Positions 37,112 through 45,817 of a stretch of 64,000 nucleotides of DNA are shown here, piece after piece. Under the pieces are notes generated by a model that was not told the origin of the DNA, did no database searches, and saw nothing but the letters and a program-made list of their open reading frames with translations. This DNA is from an uncultured Paracoccaceae bacterium. Its GTDB lineage: Bacteria > Pseudomonadota > Alphaproteobacteria > Rhodobacterales > Rhodobacteraceae. Made by a program: the position numbers and the translations under genes. The DNA is taken from contig CANLQO010000001.1 in NCBI GenBank assembly GCA_947493335.1, forward strand, positions 372,001 to 436,000, read 5' to 3'. Position 1 is the first letter of the stretch. Each line of letters starts with the position of its first letter.

Positions 37112-37278
37112 TGCTAGGCCCCCAAAGGCAATCGAGCCTCGTTACTTGCGGATATTCTCAGGCGAGACCTACGCTCGCAAGTCAATTCGACGCCAAGGAC
37201 CTCTTTCCGCCACGCAGAAACGATACGTTTTGAGAAGCGCGGTTTTGATTGCTATGGATCCAGTCCGGGTCGAGGGGA

Positions 37279-37464
37279 CTAGTAAGCCGGGCACATGGTT
37301 GCTTTAAGGTCGTCGGCCAGTTCAGGAGCTCCAAATCCTGCAGCAACGTCCCTTGCAGTCTGGGACGCCATGTATTCCAGATCGAGGTTCAGGGCATCAC
37401 AGATCTGCTTAGTCAGTTGAGCACGATATTCACGCTCCATGTCCGGGGATACGGTCTTAGTCAT
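37279..37464 (-). CDS. Small ORF upstream of the STAND nuclease
   Basis: 61 aa, starting at an ATG behind GGAGAAAATCT, a strong ribosome site. It lies 167 bp upstream of the STAND gene on the same strand. The sequence is helical with no recognised family. It might regulate the STAND protein or be an independent small gene. Coding is supported by the start signal and by an orientation shared with the neighbour only. Confidence 0.5.
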   Translation of the reverse strand: MTKTVSPDMEREYRAQLTKQICDALNLDLEYMASQTARDVAAGFGAPELADDLKATMCPAY

Positions 37465-37749
37465 AGATTTTCTCCAATATTGTCAGCGTGTCTTCATACT
37501 AAATTCTGAAAGTTAGCAATTGTTGCAGAGAACGTGCGCCGGATGAGATCAACAGGGTTCCATAGGTTCAGCCTTGGGAACTGTCCGGTTCATCACCACT
37601 GAAATCAGCAACAAAAACGTTGATTTTTGAGATGGTCGGCGATGAGCCTGTTTGGGCGTAGTCTTTTTCCCAATCTATCTCTCAAAACTGTCTCTTGTAA
37701 CTGGCCCTCTCGATACCTACGTATTGGATGAGTAGTGAGAGGAGTTGCC

Positions 37750-38313
37750 ATGTTGATCGGCTATGCGAGAGTGTCCACCCAAGACCAAGACCCGGGGATG
37801 CAGATAGATGCACTGCGGACAATTGGGTGCGAGAAGATCTTCTCTGAAAAGGCAAGTGGAGCTAAGAGAGACCGGCCAGAACTGAAAGCCGCGCTCGAAT
37901 ATGCGCGTGAGGGAGATACCATAATAGTCTGGAAGTTGGACCGAATGGCGAGGTCTCTAAAGCAGCTCATTGAAACCGTCGAGGACCTTGAGAAACGCGA
38001 TGTAGGCTTCAAGTCACTTACTGAAACCATCGACACCACCACCGCAGGTGGCAAACTAGTTTTTACGATCTTTGCAGGACTTGCAGAATTTGAGCGTTCA
38101 ATCATTCGAGAACGCACAAAGGCAGGTCTCGATGCCGCCCGCTTACGCGGGCGGGTGGGAGGGAGGCCTCGTTCAGTTTCCGACGAAGACCTCACCGTGG
38201 CGAAGGCACTTTTGAAGGACCCGGACATCTCCGTGAGGAAGGTTGCTGAGAGAATTGGGTGCTCTGAGGCCACGCTGTATCGCTATCTGCCTAGCGCAAG
38301 AGCCAATGCATGA
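37750..38313 (+). CDS. Serine recombinase (resolvase/invertase family)
   Basis: 187 aa from ATG 37750 (GAGAGGAG site). The N-terminal catalytic domain has the nucleophilic Ser in GYARVSTQDQD, then VWKLDRMARS and GLAEFERSIIRERT. The C-terminal helix-turn-helix ends VRKVAERIGCSEATLYRYL. Size and layout match Tn3-type resolvases and DNA invertases. No transposase or invertible segment was found beside it, so it may resolve island multimers, be cargo, or be a remnant. Confidence 0.88.
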   Translation: MLIGYARVSTQDQDPGMQIDALRTIGCEKIFSEKASGAKRDRPELKAALEYAREGDTIIVWKLDRMARSLKQLIETVEDLEKRDVGFKSLTETIDTTTAGGKLVFTIFAGLAEFERSIIRERTKAGLDAARLRGRVGGRPRSVSDEDLTVAKALLKDPDISVRKVAERIGCSEATLYRYLPSARANA

Positions 38314-38447
38314 CCCCCGCGTCAGCGGGCAATGATTCCAGGGCGGGAAGCAGTCGTTCGGTGCAGGCGCAGTGCTATTGATTTGCAGTGCAAAAGCCGA
38401 CATTGCACAGATAGATAGTCACATACAAAACCTACAAAAGTCGGTGT

Positions 38448-39131
38448 CTATTCACCTTCGATAAGACCGAAAAGTTGGCGCTGGAAATAGTCGTTACACG
38501 TTTCGACAGCCTCTCGAACGGAAAAGCTGAAGTGATCGTCGAGTTCGTCACGGTCCAGCGACCAAGGGTGAGGAAGCGACTTTAGCCCATAGTAGAAAAC
38601 CACGTATGCTTCGACGGAGGTTGCTGGGATGCTGTTGTTAGAAGCATACCCTTGGAGGAGCATTCGAGTTCTAAGAAGTTCTTCATAGATCTGCCTCTTT
38701 TTTCCAGCATCATAGGCACCGTTCCCTCTCTTGATGTTGTAGGCGACCAACGTCTTCCGGGATTTGTCAAAGGCAAGGAGGTCAACCGGAACCAACTTTT
38801 CAGTTTCGCCATACACCAATTGTTTGCTTAAGTAGCGGTTTTCGGGATGGCCCAATCGAACTTCTTCTAACGACTGTGGGCTCAGCCTGAATTCGTCCTC
38901 TGACCACACTTGGTACCTGGCACAGTCTCTCAATCGTTCCAAAATCGCTCGAGACAGAATGTTCCCATGTCTCTTGTATGCAGAGCTAATGATGCTTGTC
39001 GCACGAGAGTATTTTCTACCGCCGATGGGATCCAAACGAAACCTTGTACCACGTAGTCTATCTACCGTTTCATCGACAATCGGAGCCATGCGGGACATGA
39101 AAGGCTTCAATTCATCTGGTATACCGGCCAC
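38448..39131 (-). CDS. PD-(D/E)xK-like protein beside the MORC operon (candidate nuclease)
   Basis: 227 aa, unnamed. The segment VPVDLLAFDKS followed 5 residues later by LVAYNIKRGNG resembles the D-x(n)-(E/Q)xK core of restriction-endonuclease folds (Asp then xIKRG). Asn occupies the place of the usual Glu/Gln. Downstream helices are Arg/Tyr-rich. It is divergent from the GHKL ATPase with about 50 bp between. It may be the cutting subunit of the system, or an inactive DNA-binding relative. Confidence 0.5.
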   Translation of the reverse strand: MAGIPDELKPFMSRMAPIVDETVDRLRGTRFRLDPIGGRKYSRATSIISSAYKRHGNILSRAILERLRDCARYQVWSEDEFRLSPQSLEEVRLGHPENRYLSKQLVYGETEKLVPVDLLAFDKSRKTLVAYNIKRGNGAYDAGKKRQIYEELLRTRMLLQGYASNNSIPATSVEAYVVFYYGLKSLPHPWSLDRDELDDHFSFSVREAVETCNDYFQRQLFGLIEGE

Positions 39132-39180
39132 TTACTTCTTACCATCGGTTGTATCAACAATGAGAACTGTTTTAGCACTT

Positions 39181-41559
39181 ATGTCAGAGACACCGACTCA
39201 TTCCGATAGCGAAGATGAATTTGACCTGTCGCCCTCTCCTAGGGTTTTGCCGATGCTCGGTGAGATCAATCTCGAGCAATGGCGATGCATAGCAGAACTG
39301 GTCGACAACTCAGTCGATGGCTTCCTTCATGCCATGAGATCGGGAACTCAAATCGAGGATCCATTCGTCCAGGTAAATTTGCCGGAAGCCGATAGAGAAG
39401 ACGCCATTGTTCAAATTGTTGACAATGGGCCTGGAATGACAACCAGCGGGTTGTCGAGAGCCGTAAAAGCCGGTTGGTCAGGAAATAATCCGACAGACAA
39501 CCTTGGTCTATTCGGAATGGGTTTCAATATCGCGACGGCAAGGCTCGGTGGTCTCACTGAAGTATGGACGACACGCGACGGGGAATCGGAATGGCATGGA
39601 TTGAACATCGATTTCGAAAGGCTACAGAGGCGCGAGTCATTCAAGACGCCCCATTTGCGGTCTCCCAAACCTGATCCTGCCACGCACGGGACGAAGATAG
39701 TAGTTCGGAACCTGAAACCCTCACAGAGGCAATGGTTAGCTCGGTCTGCCAATCAAGGACTAGTGCGAAAGCGACTGGCTCAGGCATATGCAGCCATGCT
39801 GTCACCTGACGGGTTTCCAATTGGTTTCAAACTTCACCTGAACAACAAAGTCGTAAGGGCACGGCCATTTTGCCTATGGGATGAGGAGCGTTCAGCGCAA
39901 GTACCTGAGTTTGGTGAGGTTTTTGCCTATCAAGCTTTGAACTACCCACTGGGTGAACGTCTACATTGCTCAGAGTGCATGAATTGGGTCATCGCAAATA
40001 CTCAAGACCCCGAAGTCTGTCCAGTGTGTGGGGCCAAAGGAGGCTTGAGAAAGCGTCAGAGGAGGGTTCACGGATGGATCGGGATACAACGCTACTCTGA
40101 TACAACCGATTTCGGGATCGACTTCATTCGAAACGGAAGAAAGATCGAACTAGCGAGCAAAGACTTGTTTGTTTGGCGTGGAGACAATGGCGATGAACCG
40201 GAGTATCCTATCGATGATCCAAGCCGGCGAGGGCGCATTGTCGGCGAGGTTCACCTTGATCATTGCCGGGTAAACTTCGCGAAAGAACGATTTGATCGCT
40301 CAGATCCTGCTTGGAGCGAAATGGTTACACTTGTCCGCGGAGAGGGACCGCTGAGACCGGAAAAGGCCCGAGAACTAGGCTACACTGGCAACACAAGCCC
40401 ACTATTCAAACTCTACAAAGCTTTTCGCCGGCTTAGGCCTCATAGTAATGTGGCTGGTGGTTGGAAGCGTCTCCTTTCTGTCCCAAACAACAACATTGCC
40501 AAGGAGTTGGCAGCAAAATTCTTTGATGGCCATCCAGAATATCAGAGCGATGATCATTGGTGGAAGCTGATAGAAGAAGAGGACAATCGACTTTTAGGGC
40601 AGACGTCCGACAGCGTCGAGCAGGACGAAGGGGACGAACTTCCTCCGGGTCTCATCGATGATGCTGGCGCAACAGACGCAGTCGACACTGAGAATGGGTC
40701 AGACAATGATCGCGAGCATGCTGAGGCGAAAGCCCGGGCAAGGCGTCGGCCAATTCCAAGCCTGACAAGGACGTTTGTTTTTCCTGGAGCCGGCCAATCA
40801 TTCAACGTTGCGTCTTTTGAATGCGAAACTGACGATCCCGACCTGGGAAGCGAAAGCCCATGGTCTCTAATTCTCGGTGAGGTCTCCACGCGCACGTATC
40901 ATTTTCTCTATAGGTCTGGCGACGAAGTTTTCCGTTCAATAACGATGGACCCGATTGATGCTCTGCTGATTGAGCTTAGCAATTTAACTCTGGAATATAT
41001 GCGGTCGGGAAACTCAGAAGATAGCTTCTCCGAAGTGTTGAAGTACTATCGAGACAATTATGCCCAAACAGCGAGTTTGGACGCGCGTCAACTCTCGGCT
41101 GAAGCGGATGATGTTCTTCAGACCTTTGCCATTAGCCTTCTCGAAAATGCTGGCGAAGCGAAGTCCGCAACATTCTTTGAAGAGCTTTCTGAAGATCAAC
41201 GCGCCGAGGTTATGCGTTCACTCGCTCGAAAAGGGGTAAAACCAGCTCCAGCAATTGCTGACGGTACTTTTTTGCTGCAGTGCCCAAGAGACATCTTGGA
41301 AGTAATGGTGGATTCGTTTCCTGAACTCATATTTGACGGCAATTATTGGGACACGTCCTTCTCAGATCTAGATTATGAGGATGTCAGGCTAACGGAGCAG
41401 GCCAAGGGCCAAGTGAAAGATAGAGCCAGAGCAATCGTGGCCGATGCTGCTTGGCTAGCAGATGCCGATCCATCAATTCTCAGCTCAATGAAGAAAGAAG
41501 AGCTCATTCGCGGCTTGATGTCAGTCAGTTTGCTTAGACCAGACAGGGAGGTTTCGTGA
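39181..41559 (+). CDS. MORC/MutL-like GHKL ATPase of a restriction system
   Basis: Start placed at ATG 39181 (39160 is possible); upstream codons would run into the divergent gene. 792 aa. GHKL motifs: N-box ELVDNSVDG (39-47), G1 DNGPGM (81-86), G2 GLFGMGFN (109-116). A zinc ribbon with Cys263, Cys266, Cys280 and Cys283 follows an S5-like domain. The C-terminal half is acidic and helical. Prokaryotic MORC-type ATPases of this kind are predicted to form topologically closed clamps in restriction-modification systems. It is translationally coupled to the helicase gene (GTGA). Confidence 0.78.
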   Translation: MSETPTHSDSEDEFDLSPSPRVLPMLGEINLEQWRCIAELVDNSVDGFLHAMRSGTQIEDPFVQVNLPEADREDAIVQIVDNGPGMTTSGLSRAVKAGWSGNNPTDNLGLFGMGFNIATARLGGLTEVWTTRDGESEWHGLNIDFERLQRRESFKTPHLRSPKPDPATHGTKIVVRNLKPSQRQWLARSANQGLVRKRLAQAYAAMLSPDGFPIGFKLHLNNKVVRARPFCLWDEERSAQVPEFGEVFAYQALNYPLGERLHCSECMNWVIANTQDPEVCPVCGAKGGLRKRQRRVHGWIGIQRYSDTTDFGIDFIRNGRKIELASKDLFVWRGDNGDEPEYPIDDPSRRGRIVGEVHLDHCRVNFAKERFDRSDPAWSEMVTLVRGEGPLRPEKARELGYTGNTSPLFKLYKAFRRLRPHSNVAGGWKRLLSVPNNNIAKELAAKFFDGHPEYQSDDHWWKLIEEEDNRLLGQTSDSVEQDEGDELPPGLIDDAGATDAVDTENGSDNDREHAEAKARARRRPIPSLTRTFVFPGAGQSFNVASFECETDDPDLGSESPWSLILGEVSTRTYHFLYRSGDEVFRSITMDPIDALLIELSNLTLEYMRSGNSEDSFSEVLKYYRDNYAQTASLDARQLSAEADDVLQTFAISLLENAGEAKSATFFEELSEDQRAEVMRSLARKGVKPAPAIADGTFLLQCPRDILEVMVDSFPELIFDGNYWDTSFSDLDYEDVRLTEQAKGQVKDRARAIVADAAWLADADPSILSSMKKEELIRGLMSVSLLRPDREVS

Positions 41560-43238
41560 GCGGGTTTTTCCTGGATGAAAGACGACTACTCGAAGGACCT
41601 TGGCAGGCATTTGAAAGAGATGTTGCCAGAGCGCTAATGTTTGCGGGTTTCCGGGACGTTAGGATTGTCGGAGGAAGTGGGGATAAAGGCGCTGACATTA
41701 TTGGAACCAAGAACGGTGAAGTTTGGGTAGTTCAATGCAAATTCACTAGTGCATCTTCACCAGCAAAAGGCGCCGTTGATGAAGTAGTGAAATCAAGTTC
41801 GTTCTACGAAGCTGACAGGCTGGCGGTGGCGACAAGTCGGCCGCCTGGACCTGCGTTTCAAGAAGAGATCAGTCGGGCTAAGCGCATCGGTTATGAGGTC
41901 CATACGCTTGGGCCTAGTCAACTGCTTAGTATGATGAGGAAAGTACCCTCAAGCCCTCCCAACATGAGAAAACTTCGAGTCTACCAAGATGAAGCAGTGG
42001 AAAAGCTCTATGATGCTTTGACGGAAACTGGAAAGGGGCAGGTTGTACTTGCCACAGGGCTCGGCAAGACTGTTGTGATGGCAGAAGTCGCCGCGCGTCT
42101 GTTTACATCTGGCGCACTTCCGAACCGTCGAATGATAGTCCTCGCTGACAAAAGAGAGCTGGTTCGGCAGCTACAGATTGGTTTTTGGAACCAACTTCCC
42201 AAAGGAGTCGCCACACATCTTTTGTCTCCAGAAGAAACACCAAAGTTTTGGGAGGGTGTCACTTTCGCGACCGTCCAGTCGGTTCATGCACGAATGAAGG
42301 AACTACCGGCTTTTGATGCGGTATTCGTGGATGAAGCGCATCACATCGGTTCGACGACTTTTCGCGAAGTCGTTGCCGAACTAAATCCCGCGATGCTGGC
42401 TGGCGTGACAGCAACGCCATGGCGTGGCGACGATTTTGATATCGATGAAATGTTGGGACAACCACTGGTTAGAGTGGGAATTTCAGACGGTCTCAAGTTA
42501 GGTTATCTAAGTGAAGTGGATTACAGACTACTGGCCGACAACCTTGACTGGTCACTTGTACAGGAAAAATCCACATACGGTTATAGTCTGAGTGAGTTGA
42601 ATAAGAAGCTGATTATTCCGACGAGGGATGAAGAAGCCGCCAGATCAATCGCGAGTGCATTCTCTGAGAATTCACGGAAAGCGGGTCTCGTTTTCTCGCC
42701 GAGTGTAGAGCACGCATTACAGTTCGCGCCAATGTTGCGGCTATTTGGCCTTCGTGCGGAGGTGGTCGATGGGTCCACTAGTGGGAGAGACCGCGACAAA
42801 CTCATGACCCACTTCAAGCGAGGGAGCATCGACGTGTTGTGTACTGTCGATTTGTTCAATGAGGGAGTGGATGTTCCCGACGTTGATCTAATTGCTTTCA
42901 TGCGAGCGACGCACAGTCGAAGGATTTTTGTTCAGCAGTTGGGGCGTGGGTTGAGAGTTTCTCCAGAGAAAGACAAGGTCCTCGTGCTGGACTTCGTGAC
43001 AGACCTGAGGCGCTTGGCGGAGGTCTCCGAGCTCGAGAGATTGGCACAGAGAAATGCTCCGACGGAAAAGATGCCGCTTGGAGGGCACTTGGTTCAGTTT
43101 TCAGATCATTCTGCGGGTTCCATGCTAATGGAGTGGGTAAAAGATCAGGCATCTTTGATACTCCGGGAGGGAGACCCGAGCCTTGATTTGCCCAAATTTG
43201 AATACCCAGACACCCAGCCTGAAGGTTCTATCAATTGA
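41556..43238 (+). CDS. Mrr nuclease-superfamily II helicase fusion
   Basis: 560 aa from GTG 41556, overlapping the previous stop. Residues 1-130 are an Mrr-type nuclease: Glu20, Asp47 in GDKGADIIG and QCK (60-62). The helicase core follows: VVLATGLGKT (Walker A, Lys171), FVDEAHH (DEAH, 259-262), GVTATPWR (motif III) and QQLGRGLR (motif VI). It should translocate on DNA and cut it. With the GHKL ATPase it forms a two-component effector. TTGA coupling to the next gene follows. Confidence 0.82.
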   Translation: MSGFFLDERRLLEGPWQAFERDVARALMFAGFRDVRIVGGSGDKGADIIGTKNGEVWVVQCKFTSASSPAKGAVDEVVKSSSFYEADRLAVATSRPPGPAFQEEISRAKRIGYEVHTLGPSQLLSMMRKVPSSPPNMRKLRVYQDEAVEKLYDALTETGKGQVVLATGLGKTVVMAEVAARLFTSGALPNRRMIVLADKRELVRQLQIGFWNQLPKGVATHLLSPEETPKFWEGVTFATVQSVHARMKELPAFDAVFVDEAHHIGSTTFREVVAELNPAMLAGVTATPWRGDDFDIDEMLGQPLVRVGISDGLKLGYLSEVDYRLLADNLDWSLVQEKSTYGYSLSELNKKLIIPTRDEEAARSIASAFSENSRKAGLVFSPSVEHALQFAPMLRLFGLRAEVVDGSTSGRDRDKLMTHFKRGSIDVLCTVDLFNEGVDVPDVDLIAFMRATHSRRIFVQQLGRGLRVSPEKDKVLVLDFVTDLRRLAEVSELERLAQRNAPTEKMPLGGHLVQFSDHSAGSMLMEWVKDQASLILREGDPSLDLPKFEYPDTQPEGSIN

Positions 43239-43759
43239 GAGTTCCACCAGATGTACGAGATGAGGTGAGAGACCTACTATGGGAAAAAGCCGATCAAGTT
43301 GATTGGCAGGCTTTGTCGCCCGTAGAAAAGACGAGCTATTACACCGTTTGGACCGAGAGCGAAGAGATAGGTATTCGGTTGTCGCGCCACATGGATGCAA
43401 GAAAGGTCCGTGTATATATCAAAGACTCGCTGCTAAAGGGTTATGGCAAAGCAAAATTGGCGGGACTACGAGCCAAGATAATCAGGGTGTTGGGGCAGAA
43501 TGAAATCGACAGTTCCCTTGAGTTTGAAAAACCGCATGGTCTTACATTCTCTGATGGAACGATGGCGACGTGGGGCAGAGCTGAGGATTGGAAAACAATC
43601 ATAGCAACTGAATTTGAACGCAGCTTCGAAACAGATCCCAGCCAGCGAATAGTGGTCTTCTTCAATAGTGCTCCAAGGTTCTTGGTGCCCTCATCCAGAA
43701 CCGTGACAGAAGACGCCGCGCGTCGGTTAGGTGTGACTAAAGTCCACTGGTTCGACTAG
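43235..43759 (+). CDS. Third gene of the MORC operon, unknown function
   Basis: 174 aa from TTG 43235, which overlaps the helicase stop (TTGA). No family is recognised. The N-terminal 80 residues are charged and helical; the C-terminal half is alpha/beta, ending ARRLGVTKVHWFD. Strict coupling to the helicase suggests a stoichiometric subunit, perhaps for specificity or inhibition. Confidence 0.65.
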   Translation: MRVPPDVRDEVRDLLWEKADQVDWQALSPVEKTSYYTVWTESEEIGIRLSRHMDARKVRVYIKDSLLKGYGKAKLAGLRAKIIRVLGQNEIDSSLEFEKPHGLTFSDGTMATWGRAEDWKTIIATEFERSFETDPSQRIVVFFNSAPRFLVPSSRTVTEDAARRLGVTKVHWFD

Positions 43760-43782
43760 CCAATAGCTCGTGAAATCACTTG

Positions 43783-44949
43783 CTAGCGGGACCGGTCTAA
43801 TAGCTTCTTGTGGACTTCTCCCACGACAATCCGTGAAAGCTCGCACGGAACAGCATTTCCAAGTTGGCGCATAGTCTCGCTCCAAGAACCATGAAAAACC
43901 ATGTCATCGGGAAAGGTTTGAAGTCTCGCGCTTTCTCTGACCGAGAAATAGCGCACGCTGCCATCATCTCTGCGCAGCATATTTTCTCCGCCTGGAACGC
44001 CATGGACTCCTGCCTTAAGAGTTTTAGCCGGTTCATCGTAAGGGCTTCCGGTATGACCCACATATGATCTTGCCCCTGGCTGGAACCGGTGGTCATGAAA
44101 CTTCGAGGCAGCCCTTGGAGACTTCTCAGGATCAGGTAAGTCAGAGATCGCGTCTCGAACCGTAGTCCAGGCTCGACCCGAAGGAAGTCCAGAGATCTTT
44201 TCAGCACGAGATTTACCCGAAGGGTCATCTGGCCTCGATGCCTTTGAGATCTTGTGTCTTTCCCAATAGTCTCCAGTTCTCCATTTTGACCAAAGCAATG
44301 CCTCTTTCGTGTGTGTCCGTTCAGGAAAGTGCCATCGAATTTTGGTGTCGCTCCGAAACCCCACAAAGAACACACGTTCGCGTTTCTGAGGAACTCCATA
44401 GTCTGCTGAGTTCAAGACCTGCTTGACTACTCGATAGCTGAGACTCGACTTGGAGCCGGAAGTGCGGTGGTCCTCCAGTCTGGCCAAATGCGACAGCCAA
44501 CTTTCATTCTTCTTGGCCTTAAGTTTCGGAAAGGAGAGCTGCAGGTGAATGTACTCGAGATAGTTTGAGAAACTTGCCCGAGTGAGGCCCTTAACGTTTT
44601 CGAACACGAAAGCGCATGGTGCCAACTCTCGGACCGCCCGGATCGCCTGAGGGAACATGTCGCGGCTGTCCAGGTTCGCTTTGTGTCGTCCGGCCATAGA
44701 AAATGGTTGGCAAGGCGGCCCGCCGGTAACCAGATCAACATTCGTTTCGAGGTTTCTGAAGTCGAAATCTCTGATATCAGTTTGTATGACTGGCCAATCT
44801 GAGATTGGAAACAGGCCATTGGCTTTGTTCTCGCGGAGTGTATCGCAAGCCCATTTGTCCCAATCCATGACCACGACCGGATCGAACCCAGCGAGGCAAG
44901 CACCGATCCCTAAGCCTCCAGCTCCGACAAATAATTCTACGGATTTCAT
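43783..44949 (-). CDS. DNA (cytosine-5-)-methyltransferase
   Basis: 388 aa from ATG 44949. All C5 methylase motifs are present: I LFVGAGGLGIG, IV GGPPCQPFS with catalytic Cys, VI FENVKGL, VIII QKRERVFFVG, IX RESARLQTFPDD and X QLGNAVP. The target-recognition region lies between VIII and IX. It converges on the three-gene MORC operon (23-bp gap) and probably protects host DNA from that system. Confidence 0.9.
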   Translation of the reverse strand: MKSVELFVGAGGLGIGACLAGFDPVVVMDWDKWACDTLRENKANGLFPISDWPVIQTDIRDFDFRNLETNVDLVTGGPPCQPFSMAGRHKANLDSRDMFPQAIRAVRELAPCAFVFENVKGLTRASFSNYLEYIHLQLSFPKLKAKKNESWLSHLARLEDHRTSGSKSSLSYRVVKQVLNSADYGVPQKRERVFFVGFRSDTKIRWHFPERTHTKEALLWSKWRTGDYWERHKISKASRPDDPSGKSRAEKISGLPSGRAWTTVRDAISDLPDPEKSPRAASKFHDHRFQPGARSYVGHTGSPYDEPAKTLKAGVHGVPGGENMLRRDDGSVRYFSVRESARLQTFPDDMVFHGSWSETMRQLGNAVPCELSRIVVGEVHKKLLDRSR

Positions 44950-45454
44950 TGTGCTTGCTCTTCTCCCTAGCACATTTAGTGTCATTTTTTTTGTGCGATC
45001 CCAACATTGTCTAACGTCCCACCCAGAATGTCTAGTTGACGCGAGTAAACGATGACTTTGTTGTAACGCTAACTATCTCACTGTGATTGAGTTTCCCAAG
45101 TCATCTCTGACCTGCTCCCCGCCTTCTTGGATCAAGCGCATGCAATGGCTGCTATCGGAAAGCCGCTTCGCAGCATCAGCAGCCGTGGGTGAAGGTCCGG
45201 TTTGGGCCGTTTGCCTCAAACAAGACGAAGACCTAGGCCGCGTGAGCGGGCAAACGGGTAAAACTTACGAATAATAGTAATATGTGAGAGAGTTGGATCA
45301 CCTTAGATCACGTATTTCGTTCTTACTACAAATTGACGCCCGTTCGCCCAGCATCCAAGAGCGTCTGACGCTCGGCCCTGCATGATTTGTCGGGGGACCC
45401 AAAGGGGGAGTAGGGGGGCATGAAGAGCCGCTGCAGCACCTGTAGAGAGGTCGG

Positions 45455-45478
45455 TTGTCAAATTGAATATTTTGACAA
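45455..45478. promoter_or_regulatory. Palindrome upstream of the replication-type operon
   Basis: TTGTCAAA (45455-45462) and TTTGACAA (45471-45478) form a perfect 8-bp inverted repeat with an 8-bp A/T-rich spacer. It lies about 70 bp upstream of the predicted promoter and is followed by a TTGACA box. A repressor or activator site is plausible. Confidence 0.45.
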
Positions 45479-45545
45479 TTCTTGACATTGACTTTTGGCG
45501 TGAAGATTTTATTTCATGTTTTCAGAGACTTATAACCGAATGGGG

Positions 45546-45574
45546 TTGACGTTAGAAAATTGATTGGCTATATG
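45546..45574 (+). promoter_or_regulatory. Sigma70-type promoter of the primase/DUF927 operon
   Basis: TTGACG (45546-45551), a 17-bp spacer and TATATG (45569-45574) give a near-consensus promoter facing the primase gene. Transcription from here would carry a leader of about 235 nt with nested inverted repeats before the start codon at 45818. Confidence 0.6.
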
Positions 45575-45696
45575 CAGTGCACGCAAACACGAGTTTGTAC
45601 GTAGACTCCATGTTCCAACCTGGGCCGCACGGCAGATTTTGATCTGACCTATGACCGCCCAGATGCCAGGGCGGTGGAAAAACGGTTTCGCTCTAA

Positions 45697-45779
45697 GCCT
45701 CAGGCCTCCCCAAAGCGAAGGGGACGCAGATTAATCACCCATATTTGGGATATTTCAATCTGCAGGTTTAGCCTGAGCC
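45697..45779 (+). promoter_or_regulatory. Nested inverted repeats in the primase leader
   Basis: Three pairs of arms nest inside each other: CTCAGGC (45699-45705) with GCCTGAG (45771-45777); GCAGATT (45726-45732) with AATCTGC (45757-45763); and CCCA (45738-45741) with TGGG (45746-45749) around TATT. Together they could form one long stem ending about 25 nt before the AGGAGG site. It may be a leader RNA switch or an origin structure. Confidence 0.5.
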
Positions 45780-45817
45780 ATACGCTCGTCTTCCTGCGAA
45801 ACATAGGAGGACGAAAA

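Larger units (their letters stand above)
44950..45817. other. 868-bp noncoding control region of the island
   Basis: No credible gene was found here; short frames lack ribosome sites and family features. Besides the palindrome, promoter and nested leader listed separately, it has a perfect 7-bp hairpin (GAGCGTC-T-GACGCTC, 45359-45373) and a G-rich run around 45390-45420. Its left end should hold the methyltransferase promoter. Such a region beside a primase gene could contain a replication origin. Confidence 0.5.

Noticed and set aside
38959-39180. N-terminal extension of the GHKL ATPase
   Set aside because: It overlaps the divergent nuclease-like gene and shows no domain; the GHKL domain starts after 39181.
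45083-45274. 63-aa plus-strand frame in the island control region
   Set aside because: No ribosome site, no family features, and composition like noncoding sequence.
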